From positions 6,034-70,033 of the forward strand of contig NZ_JBOJLM010000016.1 of the NCBI RefSeq assembly GCF_050750585.1: a stretch of 64,000 bases of DNA, given 5' to 3'. The position numbers and the translations under genes were made by a program. Below are positions 26,415 to 34,243 of the stretch, piece after piece (the stretch's first letter is position 1; every line of letters starts with the position of its first letter). The notes beneath the pieces are model-generated. The model worked only from the letters and a program-made list of their open reading frames with translations. It was not told the origin of the DNA and made no database searches. The DNA comes from Salinimicrobium sp050750585. GTDB lineage: Bacteria > Bacteroidota > Bacteroidia > Flavobacteriales > Flavobacteriaceae.

Positions 26415-26543
26415 ATGGAAGTAGAAGAAAGAAGTGGAAAAAGGAGTTATGGTAAAATGGGCTGTTTTATAGCCGTGATCCTTCTGGTCATTATTGTTAT
26501 TCTTATAGCTACGGGAGTGATCAACTTTAGCTGGGAACATTAG
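26415..26543 (+). CDS. Small single-span membrane protein (42 residues)
   Basis: The frame encodes a charged, hydrophilic first 14 residues (MEVEERSGKRSYGK), a Met-Gly-Cys, and one transmembrane helix (FIAVILLVIIVILIATGV, residues 18-35), ending NFSWEH. A promoter-like element stands at the right distance. No family is recognised. It is convergent with the BLUF gene, whose stop lies 7 bases away. A small stress or envelope peptide is conceivable; function not assigned. Confidence 0.65.
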   Translation: MEVEERSGKRSYGKMGCFIAVILLVIIVILIATGVINFSWEH

Positions 26544-26549
26544 AATTTC

Positions 26550-26948
26550 CTAGGAAAAATTCTCCAGCACATAGTTTACTGAATTTCGGATTGAGGGGTC
26601 GAGTTTTTCTATATGAGATTTGTAATAATCTAACTCTTCCCTGTTGTAGGCGGCATCCAGGCTTAAAAACAAGTTCTCATAAGTATCAAATTTTTGACCT
26701 TCAATTTCTTTTTTGAAAATAGGAATGAGGTTATAATGCCTTTTATCTTGTTGTATCTTCTCAAAAAGGTCTGTCACCATTGTTTTTTCCCCTTCTAAAA
26801 CCTGAAAGAAGTTGCCATTAGAGTATAATAAGATACCGGTGATCTTAACCTGATTATTATTGGAGCTGGTTAATTTAAGGAGGTTCTCAATTTCATTTTC
26901 GGAAATTCCTGAAGCTACGGTACTTACGTAGCTTATTGCATAATTCAT
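26550..26948 (-). CDS. BLUF-domain blue-light photoreceptor (single domain)
   Basis: 132 residues that are almost only a BLUF domain. Expected FAD-binding positions are present: the Tyr in AISYVSTVASG (residue 7), Asn in the SSNNNQVKITGILLYSNG stretch, Gln in FFQVLEGEKTMV (near residue 49), and DKRHYNL near 69-75. BLUF proteins bind FAD and change hydrogen bonding around Tyr and Gln after blue light. There is no attached output domain, so it must signal through a partner protein. Its neighbours on the same strand are rpoD upstream and, on the other strand, the 42-residue protein. A palindrome at 27039 lies between rpoD and this gene. Confidence 0.92.
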   Translation of the reverse strand: MNYAISYVSTVASGISENEIENLLKLTSSNNNQVKITGILLYSNGNFFQVLEGEKTMVTDLFEKIQQDKRHYNLIPIFKKEIEGQKFDTYENLFLSLDAAYNREELDYYKSHIEKLDPSIRNSVNYVLENFS

Positions 26949-27038
26949 GAGTATATTTTTGGGCTGCCAAAAATAATAAAAATGAGAAGATAACCAAACA
27001 AGTAGTTGATGCTTAACTTCTTGCTTGAAAATTTCCTT

Positions 27039-27057
27039 TCAAAAATGCCATTTTTGA
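27039..27057. promoter_or_regulatory. Recurring 19-bp palindrome (TCAAAAATGCCATTTTTGA)
   Basis: A perfect inverted repeat with one central base. Exact copies also lie at 18878-18896, 44483-44501 and 47705-47723, with near copies elsewhere. Here it sits between the end of rpoD and the BLUF start, where a regulator site or weak terminator would fit. Its function is unknown. Confidence 0.5.
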
Positions 27058-27075
27058 CACTTTTATAAAAAGGTG

Positions 27076-27100
27076 AACCCGGAGTAATCAGCTCCGGGTT
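27076..27100 (-). terminator. Terminator after rpoD
   Basis: Stem AACCCGGAG / CTCCGGGTT with a 7-base loop, followed on the minus strand by a short T-rich run (CCTTTTTATAAAAG). It is 57 bases after the rpoD stop. Confidence 0.75.
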
Positions 27101-27156
27101 CTTCATCAATCAATCAAAAAACGAACAGTAATCAACTGTTGCTTCTTTACCGGGAA

Positions 27157-28020
27157 TTAACCCAGGTATGTCTTTAATATCTTGCTTCTGGAGGTGTGTT
27201 TCAACCTTCTGATAGCTTTTTCTTTAATTTGTCTTACTCTTTCTCTTGTTAGATCAAAAGTCTCGCCAATTTCTTCAAGAGTCATTGGATGCTGGTCTCC
27301 GAGTCCAAAATAAAGACGAATTACATCGGCTTCTCTGGGAGTAAGGGTTTCAAGAGCTCTTTCAATTTCTGTACGCAAAGACTCATGAAGGAGTTCTCTA
27401 TCGGGGTTTGGAGATTCTCCTGAACGAAGTACATCATAAAGGTTAGAATCTTCTCCCTCTACCAAAGGAGCATCCATAGATACGTGACGCCCGGAATTCT
27501 TCATTGATTCCTTAACATCATTAATAGTCATATCAAGTTCTTTCGCGATCTCTTCGGCACTTGGCGGACGCTCATGTGACTGCTCAAGGAAAGCAAAAGT
27601 TTTGTTGATCTTGTTTATTGAACCAATTTTGTTGAGCGGTAAACGCACAATACGAGACTGCTCTGCAAGAGCCTGCAGAATAGACTGTCTAATCCACCAA
27701 ACGGCATAGGATATGAATTTGAAACCCCGGGTTTCATCAAATCGTTTGGCAGCTTTTATTAATCCTAAATTTCCTTCGTTTATAAGGTCGGGAAGGGTTA
27801 ATCCCTGGTTTTGATATTGTTTCGCTACAGATACCACAAAACGAAGGTTCGCTTTTGTTAGTTTCTCCAAAGCACGGTCATCACCCGCTTTAATTCGTTG
27901 TGCCAACTCCACCTCTTCATCTGCGGTGATCAGGTCAACTTTACCAATTTCTTGCAAATACTTATCCAGCGAAGCAGTTTCACGGTTTGTTACCTGCTTC
28001 GTAATTTTAAGTTGTCTCAT
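27157..28020 (-). CDS. rpoD: Primary RNA polymerase sigma factor (RpoD/SigA)
   Basis: 287 residues, much shorter than proteobacterial RpoD because region 1.1 and the non-conserved insert are missing, as is normal in Bacteroidetes. Region 1.2 is near 15-45 (ASLDKYLQEIGKVDLITADE), region 2 near 50-125 (NEGNLGLIKAAKRFDETRGF, WWIRQSILQALAEQSRIVRL), region 3 near 135-200, and region 4 near 225-285 (YFGLGDQHPMTLEEIGETF, LTRERVRQIKEKAIRRLKH). This factor reads promoters with -33 TTG and -7 TAnnTTTG, consistent with the boxes found in this window. It is the only gene here with a strong Shine-Dalgarno sequence. Confidence 0.97.
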   Translation of the reverse strand: MRQLKITKQVTNRETASLDKYLQEIGKVDLITADEEVELAQRIKAGDDRALEKLTKANLRFVVSVAKQYQNQGLTLPDLINEGNLGLIKAAKRFDETRGFKFISYAVWWIRQSILQALAEQSRIVRLPLNKIGSINKINKTFAFLEQSHERPPSAEEIAKELDMTINDVKESMKNSGRHVSMDAPLVEGEDSNLYDVLRSGESPNPDRELLHESLRTEIERALETLTPREADVIRLYFGLGDQHPMTLEEIGETFDLTRERVRQIKEKAIRRLKHTSRSKILKTYLG

Positions 28021-28027
28021 CTAACGT

Positions 28028-28033
28028 CTCCTT
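28028..28033 (-). promoter_or_regulatory. Shine-Dalgarno sequence (AAGGAG) of rpoD
   Basis: AAGGAG lies seven bases before the rpoD ATG, an optimal position. Shine-Dalgarno sequences are rare in Bacteroidetes, and other genes here mostly lack one. Confidence 0.6.
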
Positions 28034-28098
28034 GGATTTTAATTATGAATAACTCTTGTATTAGTTATACGTAAGATGGGTTGGAAATGTTACAAGAT

Positions 28099-29170
28099 TT
28101 AAAGATAATAAAAATTTTTTTTCCTTCGACGTCTTTTGACCTGTTTTCCCTGTCGCCAGATCAGGAAGCCTGTAATAGATAAAAAGGGGCCGCTAAGGCC
28201 GATAAGGCAGTACAGAAGCTTAATCCAAATGCCGCCATATTGCCCAAAGTGCAACGGGAGTACGGTACTTAAAATTTTTGTTCCCAGGTTGGCTTCCTGG
28301 ATTTTTGTGACTCCTTTAATTTCTCCAGAAAGATAGTCGACACTAACATAGTTGAAGAATTCAGAATAAAAGAAAGGGTCATCATCAAAAAAACCATAAA
28401 TGACGAGGCTGGCATCAGGGCGAAGCGGAAGCCTGATGTAAGTGGGTTGGAAATCGGGAAGTTCCTGCTGCATTTCTTTTAGTAAACTTCCCACCTGTAC
28501 TGTAACAGCAGGAGAATTTGGTGCGGCTGAAGTTTTAAAACCGGCCACAACAACGCTCCACGAAAGTAAAATGCCGGTGATCACCAAAATAAAATTCAGT
28601 AGTAAAGCCCAGGTGCCTACAATGCGGTGCAGGGAAGAATAAAAAGTGCGTTTGTTCTTTGTGAGTACCGGGGTTTTGAAAAATAGTGTTTTAAAGATGC
28701 TTTTCCGGTAGAGATAAATTCCGCTGATGAGTGAAAATAGGAACAGAATGCCAACAACAAACACAATTGTGCGGCCTACAGGACCTGCCTGCAGAGAATA
28801 GTGAAACTTTAGCAACCAACGGGTAAAGGTGGTGAGTTCGTTGAGCTCTTTAATAATTTCTCCACTGGATGGGTGTACAAAGACAAAAAGTCTTTCGTTA
28901 GAATTCCTCAAATTGAAGATGAGTGCTTCCTGTTCTTCAAAATGAATGAGTCGGGTGTCCCAGCCGGGATAATTTTTCTGAATTGTCGAAAATGCCACGG
29001 TCAATATGTAAACCCGAAAAGTTATCTACTTCAATATATTCCTGCCAGCGGTAATCGTCTATGTCATGCTGAAAAACCAGAATGGCCCCAGATAATCTCA
29101 TTAAAACTAAAACAAATCCGGCAACGAGTCCGGCATAAGAATGATATTTTAATACTTTCCTGTTATTCAT
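28099..29170 (-). pseudogene. PepSY-domain membrane protein, frameshifted
   Basis: The N-terminus (from the ATG at 29170, MNNRKVLKYHSYAGLVAGFV, then LSGAILVFQHDIDDYRWQEY) and the remainder (VAFSTIQKNYPGWDTRLIHF, then four helices and a basic tail KRRRRKKNF) belong to one PepSY-associated transmembrane protein but are in different frames. The break lies near 28994-29003. Joining ATT-GAC to ACC-GTG would restore a continuous product, so a 2-base loss in an ACAC-like spot, or one extra base upstream, fits. Relatives span the inner membrane with PepSY domains facing outward and are often linked to iron/siderophore or ferric-reductase functions. It may be a true pseudogene or a sequencing error. 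Confidence 0.82.
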
Positions 29171-29279
29171 AAAATAGAGAAAAGGCCGACTAAAAAGCTG
29201 CTGTAAGGTCTTCTGGAATTCAGGTTGACACAAACGGGGCTTTTTAGGCGGCCTCTAAAATTATTCGGTTTGGCAGGAA

Positions 29280-31511
29280 TTAATTCCTGTCGTTACGATC
29301 TCTGTTTCCTCTTGAACGGTCATCACGGCCGCGATTATCACGGTTGTCGCGTCTACCACTATCACGATTGTTGTCTCGTGGAGGTCTTGGAGAATATCCT
29401 TCTGGTTTAGGTAGGATAGCCTTTCTGGAAACTTTAGGTTTCCTTGTTTTAGGATCCATTCCCAGATATTTTACTTCAAACTCGTCGCCCATGTTGACCA
29501 CGTCGCTCACATTTTCTGTTCGTTCCCAGGCAAGTTCAGAAACGTGAAGAAGTACTTCATTTCCTTTGGCTTCCTTGTATTCAACTACAGCACCAAAATC
29601 AAGCATCTTAACCACTTTCACTTCGTATACTTTACCAACTTCGGGTTTAAAAGTGATTGCTTTGATACGTTTTTTGACTTCGTCGATCATTTCCTGGTTC
29701 ACACCAAGGATCTCGATCACTCCCATTTCATCGACTTCTTCGATTACAATGGTAGTTCCGGTTTCCTTCTGCATTTCCTGAATAACTTTTCCTCCAGGCC
29801 CAATTACAGCACCAATGAATTCTCCCGGTATTTCCACTTTCTCCATTTTTGGAGCGTGAGCTTTTACGGTTGCTTTTGGTTCAGCAATAGTTTCAGTAAG
29901 TTTATCAAGAATATGAAGTCTTCCTGCTCTGGCTTGTTTAAGAGCCTTTACAAGGATCTCATAAGCAAGACCTTTTACTTTAATGTCCATCTGGCAGGCG
30001 GTAATTCCGTCGGCTGTTCCGGTAACTTTAAAGTCCATGTCTCCTAAGTGATCTTCATCTCCAAGAATATCAGAAAGTACTGCGAAACGATCTCCATCAG
30101 AAATAAGTCCCATAGCAATACCAGATACTGGTTTCTTCAATTGAATACCTGCATCCATCATTGCCATTGTTCCGGCACAAACGGTTGCCATAGAAGACGA
30201 TCCGTTAGATTCCAATACTTCAGAAACAACTCTTACAGTATATGGGCAGTCTTGGGGGATCATTCCTTTAAGTGCTCTCTGTGCAAGGTTACCGTGACCA
30301 ATTTCTCTTCGTGATGTACCACGAATTGGGTAGGCCTCACCTGTACTAAAAGGAGGGAAGTTGTAGTGCAGATAGAAAGTTTCCTCACCCTGGTGGGTTG
30401 GCATATCTATCATATTTGCTTCTCTGGAAGTTCCAAGGGTCACTGTAGCAAGCGCCTGAGTCTCACCTCTGGTGAACAGGGCAGAACCGTGTACAGAAGG
30501 AAGATAATCGATCTCACACCATATTGGGCGAATTTCATCTGTCTTTCTTCCGTCAAGACGTAAACCTTCAGCAAGAGTCAATTCTCTAACTGCTTCTTTT
30601 TCTACTTTGTTGAAGTAGCTTTTTATAAGATCTTTTTTCTCTTCAAGTTCTTCTTCAGAGAACATTGCAAGAACTTCGTCTTTTACTGCAGAAAATGCAT
30701 CGCTACGGTCATGTTTACTATGAGCACCTTTAGCGATATCATAGATCTTTTGATAAGCAGCTTCGCGAACTTTGTTGTACAGATCTTCATCAGATTCTGC
30801 AACAGCATATTCTCTGGTCTCTTTTCTTCCAAAAGCATCGGCAAGACGGTGCTGAGCTTCAATTTGACCTTTGATAGCTTCATGAGCGAATTTAATAGCC
30901 TCGGCCATTTCTTCTTCGCTAATCTCTTTCATTTCACCTTCTACCATCATTACAGAATCGGCAGAGGCACCAATGATCATATCAATGTCAGATTCTGCCA
31001 GTTGGCTACGGCTTGGGTTGATCACGAACTCGCCGTTGATTCTTCCCACACGGGCTTCAGAAATTGCAGTTTCAAATGGAATATCTGAAAGCTGAATTGC
31101 TGCTGAAGCTGCCAATCCTGCAAGTGCATCGGGCATTACTTCTTCATCATGAGACATCAGCTGAATCATCACCTGGGTCTCATATCGATAATCTGAAGGG
31201 AAAAGGGGACGCAAAACGCGGTCAACTATTCTCATTACAAGAACTTCTCCGTCGCTTGGTCGTGCTTCTCTTTTGAAGAATCCGCCGGGGTATCTACCTG
31301 CGGCTGCAAATTTTTCTCTGTAATCTACTGTTAGCGGAAAGAAATCTGCTGTGCTTTTGTTGTAGTTAGAAACTACGGTACAAAGTAGCATAGCGTCTCC
31401 CATTTGAACAACAACAGAGCCGTGGGCCTGTTTTGCCAATTTTCCGGTTTCGATGGAAATAGTCCTGCCATCTCCAAGGTCGATAACCTCTTTAAATGTC
31501 TTTGGAATCAT
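29280..31511 (-). CDS. pnp: Polyribonucleotide nucleotidyltransferase (PNPase)
   Basis: 743 residues from the ATG at 31511 (MIPKTFKEVIDLGDGRTISI). The frame runs on to 31670, but that leader has no match to the family. Two RNase PH domains flank a helical domain; AGRYPGGFFKREARPSDGEV and AYPIRGTSRREIGHGNLA are typical. A KH domain (GAVIGPGGKVIQEMQKETG) and an S1 domain follow. The tail is unusual: about 40 residues almost entirely Arg, Asp, Asn and Gly (RPPRDNNRDSGRRDNRDN), a disordered RNA-binding-like extension. PNPase degrades RNA 3' to 5' with phosphate. Downstream of rpsO, the classic gene pair. Confidence 0.97.
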   Translation of the reverse strand: MIPKTFKEVIDLGDGRTISIETGKLAKQAHGSVVVQMGDAMLLCTVVSNYNKSTADFFPLTVDYREKFAAAGRYPGGFFKREARPSDGEVLVMRIVDRVLRPLFPSDYRYETQVMIQLMSHDEEVMPDALAGLAASAAIQLSDIPFETAISEARVGRINGEFVINPSRSQLAESDIDMIIGASADSVMMVEGEMKEISEEEMAEAIKFAHEAIKGQIEAQHRLADAFGRKETREYAVAESDEDLYNKVREAAYQKIYDIAKGAHSKHDRSDAFSAVKDEVLAMFSEEELEEKKDLIKSYFNKVEKEAVRELTLAEGLRLDGRKTDEIRPIWCEIDYLPSVHGSALFTRGETQALATVTLGTSREANMIDMPTHQGEETFYLHYNFPPFSTGEAYPIRGTSRREIGHGNLAQRALKGMIPQDCPYTVRVVSEVLESNGSSSMATVCAGTMAMMDAGIQLKKPVSGIAMGLISDGDRFAVLSDILGDEDHLGDMDFKVTGTADGITACQMDIKVKGLAYEILVKALKQARAGRLHILDKLTETIAEPKATVKAHAPKMEKVEIPGEFIGAVIGPGGKVIQEMQKETGTTIVIEEVDEMGVIEILGVNQEMIDEVKKRIKAITFKPEVGKVYEVKVVKMLDFGAVVEYKEAKGNEVLLHVSELAWERTENVSDVVNMGDEFEVKYLGMDPKTRKPKVSRKAILPKPEGYSPRPPRDNNRDSGRRDNRDNRGRDDRSRGNRDRNDRN

Positions 31512-31789
31512 AAATTTTTTAATTCTACTCCTGCTCATTTGCAGGTTGTTAAACAATGGTCTCCCGTTAATTCTGAACGGGACAGGTTGTGTTGTTGTTG
31601 TGGGTTGTGAAGACCAATGAAAAACTGCCTTTTGTTTTCTCACCTTCCAGGAAAAAACCAGAGGTGTCAAAAATGAGCTTTTATTACTGAATTTTTTCAG
31701 CTTAAAAATTACGGAGATTTTTCAAAGGAAAAGAAAAACCAATAATAAATTTTTAAAAAAGCTGTGTGTAAAGAAGAAATGGTATAAAA

Positions 31790-31813
31790 AAAGGGGCCGC
31801 GAGAGCCCCTTTT
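31790..31813 (-). terminator. Terminator after rpsO
   Basis: Stem AAGGGGC / GCCCCTT with loop CGCGAGA and flanking A and T runs, directly after the rpsO stop. It separates rpsO from pnp, although some readthrough is expected for this gene pair. The rest of the 31512-31815 gap holds only the pnp leader. Confidence 0.8.
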
Positions 31814-31815
31814 AG

Positions 31816-32085
31816 TTATTTTCTTAATCCTAATTCTTTAACGATCGCACGATACCTCAAGATATCTTTCTTCATTAAATAATCAAGTAGGCTTCTTCTC
31901 TTACCTACTAGTTTTACCAGTGATCGCTCTGTATTAAAATCCTGACGATTGTTCTTTAAGTGTTGACTTAAATGTTCAATACGATGAGTGAACAGGGCAA
32001 TTTGTCCTTCGGCAGAACCTGTGTCGTTCTTTCCTTTGCCGTGTTTTGCAAAAAGTTCTTCTTTTGCTGCTTTAGTTAAATACAT
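31816..32085 (-). CDS. rpsO: 30S ribosomal protein S15
   Basis: 89 residues, the normal length for S15. MYLTKAAKEELFAKHGKGKN then DTGSAEGQIALFTHRIEHLS, HLKNNRQDFNTERSLVKLVG and KRRSLLDYLMKKDILRYRAI match the family over the whole chain. S15 binds 16S rRNA early in 30S assembly, around the central domain. It has its own -7 box upstream and a terminator downstream. Confidence 0.98.
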   Translation of the reverse strand: MYLTKAAKEELFAKHGKGKNDTGSAEGQIALFTHRIEHLSQHLKNNRQDFNTERSLVKLVGKRRSLLDYLMKKDILRYRAIVKELGLRK

Positions 32086-32138
32086 TCCAATATTAATTTT
32101 AATGATTTTTATGTATTGACAGGTTTTCTGCCAGGCCG

Positions 32139-32146
32139 CAAATATA
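32139..32146 (-). promoter_or_regulatory. Bacteroidetes -7 box (TATATTTG) for rpsO
   Basis: Exact TAnnTTTG match, 53 bases before the rpsO start. The region upstream is very AT-rich. Confidence 0.55.
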
Positions 32147-32211
32147 ATATATTATAAAATATTAACAGGGTAAAATATTACTTTTCTGATTGCCAGCCTA
32201 AAATGTCATTT

Positions 32212-33069
32212 TTAAGCCCGTATGGGTTGATTTTGAATAAGATCGATATATTGGTTGACCTTATTCTTAAGTTCAGATCTTTTAGTGATGAAATCTAAAA
32301 ATCCATGTTCCATAAGAAACTCTGAAGTTTGAAAATCATCTGGCAGATCTTTACCGGTAGTATCTTTTACTACACGAGGGCCGGCAAAACCTATAAGGGC
32401 ACCGGGTTCGGCAATATTTATATCTCCCAACATTGCGAAAGATGCCGTGGTACCACCTGTTGTAGGATCTGTACAGAGGGAAATATAAGGGATTCTGGCA
32501 TCGGCCAGTTGGGCAAGTTTGGCTGAGGTTTTTGCCAGCTGCATTAAAGAATAAGCTGCCTCCATCATCCTGGCTCCTCCAGATTTTGAGATGACCATAA
32601 GTGGGAGCTTGTGTTCTAAAGCATAATCTGCAGCTCGCGAAATTTTCTCTCCAACTACAGAACCCATGGAACCGCCTATAAAAGCAAAATCCATACAGGC
32701 TATTACCAGGTCTTTACCTTTTGATTTTCCTACTGCTGTGCGAACGGCATCTTTTAAACCGGTCTTTTTTTGGGCATCCTCCAGGCGATCGGTATATTTT
32801 TTAGTATCCTCGAATTCCAGCGGGTCACGTGACGATAGATTCTTGTCAAGTTCGGTGAACTTATTATCGTCAAAAAGGATCTTGAAGTATTCATTACTTC
32901 CAATTCTCACGTGATAACCATCTTCGGGGCTCACATAAAAATTTTTCTCCAGCTGCTCTGCATCTACAATCTTTCCGGTAGGGGATTTATACCACAAACC
33001 TTTCGGCACATCCTTTTTATCTTCGGTGGCAGTTTGTATTCCCTTTTGTGTTCTTCTAAACCAAGCCAT
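32212..33069 (-). CDS. accD: Acetyl-CoA carboxylase carboxyltransferase subunit beta, without zinc ribbon
   Basis: 285 residues, the usual AccD length. The carboxyltransferase core holds VIACMDFAFIGGSMGSVVGE near residues 120-139, GGARMMEAAYSLMQLAKTSA near 164-183, YISLCTDPTTGGTTASFAML near 195-214, and INIAEPGALIGFAGPRVV near 217-234. AccD normally has an N-terminal four-Cys zinc ribbon (about residues 25-50); here the matching stretch is KGLWYKSPTGKIVD then FYVSPEDGYHVRI, with no cysteine. It forms malonyl-CoA for fatty acid synthesis together with AccA, which is not in the window. Sits just downstream of fba. Confidence 0.95.
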   Translation of the reverse strand: MAWFRRTQKGIQTATEDKKDVPKGLWYKSPTGKIVDAEQLEKNFYVSPEDGYHVRIGSNEYFKILFDDNKFTELDKNLSSRDPLEFEDTKKYTDRLEDAQKKTGLKDAVRTAVGKSKGKDLVIACMDFAFIGGSMGSVVGEKISRAADYALEHKLPLMVISKSGGARMMEAAYSLMQLAKTSAKLAQLADARIPYISLCTDPTTGGTTASFAMLGDINIAEPGALIGFAGPRVVKDTTGKDLPDDFQTSEFLMEHGFLDFITKRSELKNKVNQYIDLIQNQPIRA

Positions 33070-33085
33070 GGTGAATGAGATTAAA

Positions 33086-33122
33086 AAAGGTATGGCCTGA
33101 AAATATTCAGGCCATACCTTTA
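33086..33122 (-). terminator. Terminator after fba
   Basis: A perfect 15-bp stem AAAGGTATGGCCTGA / TCAGGCCATACCTTT with a six-base loop, followed on the minus strand by a T run. It sits 11 bases after the fba stop and upstream of accD, which therefore probably has its own promoter. Confidence 0.9.
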
Positions 33123-33132
33123 ATTAGTTTTA

Positions 33133-34200
33133 TTACAGGGTATTAATATTATTAAGGTCTTCAAAAGCCTTTTTTAGACGGTTCTTGAAAGTTACTTCTC
33201 CTTCTCTAATCCATTTTCTTGGATCGTAGTATTTTTTATTTGGAGAATCTGCACCTTCAGGATTACCTATCTGGGCTTTAAGATAATCAACATTTTTGCC
33301 CATATAATCGCGAATTCCTTCTAAGTAAGCATATTGAAGATCTGTATCAATGTTCATTTTGATAACTCCGTAGCCAATAGCTTCTCTTATTTCTTCAACT
33401 GTAGAACCGCTTCCGCCGTGGAAAACGAAATCTATGGTGTTTTTTTCAACACCGTATTTTTCAGAAATAAAATCCTGTGAGTTTTTAAGGATCACCGGAG
33501 TCAATTTTACATTCCCGGGCTTATAAACCCCGTGAACGTTACCAAAAGCTGCAGCAATGGTAAATTGATTGCTCACTTTGCTCAATTCTTCATAAGCGTA
33601 AGCAACTTCATCTGGCTGAGTGTAAAGCTTCGAAGAATCTATGTTGGTATTGTCAACTCCGTCTTCTTCACCACCGGTAACTCCAAGTTCAATTTCGAGT
33701 GTCATTCCCATTTTGCTCATTCTCTCAAGATACTTCTTAGAAGTTTCGATGTTCTCTTCAAGAGATTCTTCAGAAAGATCGAGCATGTGAGAGCTGAATA
33801 AAGGTTTTCCGAACTGCTCGAAGTGCTTTTCACTCGCATCGAGCATTCCATCTACCCATCCTGTAAGTTTTTTCGCACAGTGATCTGTGTGAAGGATAAC
33901 TGTTGCTCCGTAAGCCTCTGCCAGTTCATGAACGTGCTTTGCGCCGGCAACAGCTCCTGCGATAGCGGCTTTCTCATCTTTATTAGAAAGGCCCTTACCG
34001 GCATTAAATTGTGCTCCTCCATTGGAGAACTGTATGATGACGGGGGAATTTAATTCGGCTGCTGTTTCAAGTACCGCGTTAATAGTACTTGAGCCTATGA
34101 CATTGACAGCGGGAAGTGCGAAATTTTTCTCTTTTGCGTATTTAAAAATTTCCTGTACCTCCTGGCCAGTAGCAACGCCGGGTTTGATATTATAACTCAT
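33133..34200 (-). CDS. fbaA: Class II fructose-bisphosphate aldolase
   Basis: 355 residues, matching the class IIa length. Zinc-binding histidines sit in VILHTDHCAKKLTGWVDGML near residues 104-123 and FGNVHGVYKPGNVKLTPVIL near 219-238, and the phosphate-binding HGGSGSTVEEIREAIGYGVI near 260-279. It cleaves fructose-1,6-bisphosphate in glycolysis and works in reverse in gluconeogenesis. A -7 box lies just upstream and a strong terminator downstream, so it is a single-gene unit. Confidence 0.97.
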   Translation of the reverse strand: MSYNIKPGVATGQEVQEIFKYAKEKNFALPAVNVIGSSTINAVLETAAELNSPVIIQFSNGGAQFNAGKGLSNKDEKAAIAGAVAGAKHVHELAEAYGATVILHTDHCAKKLTGWVDGMLDASEKHFEQFGKPLFSSHMLDLSEESLEENIETSKKYLERMSKMGMTLEIELGVTGGEEDGVDNTNIDSSKLYTQPDEVAYAYEELSKVSNQFTIAAAFGNVHGVYKPGNVKLTPVILKNSQDFISEKYGVEKNTIDFVFHGGSGSTVEEIREAIGYGVIKMNIDTDLQYAYLEGIRDYMGKNVDYLKAQIGNPEGADSPNKKYYDPRKWIREGEVTFKNRLKKAFEDLNNINTL

Positions 34201-34220
34201 AATTATTATTATTTGGTTAA

Positions 34221-34228
34221 CAAAAATA
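34221..34228 (-). promoter_or_regulatory. Bacteroidetes -7 box (TATTTTTG) for fbaA
   Basis: Exact TAnnTTTG match 20 bases before the fbaA ATG at 34200. Confidence 0.6.
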
Positions 34229-34243
34229 AGAAAAATAGTCGGG

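Noticed and set aside
31512..31670. PNPase starting at 31670
   Set aside because: The extra 53 residues are low-complexity and the family starts at MIPKTFKEVIDL, which is the ATG at 31511.
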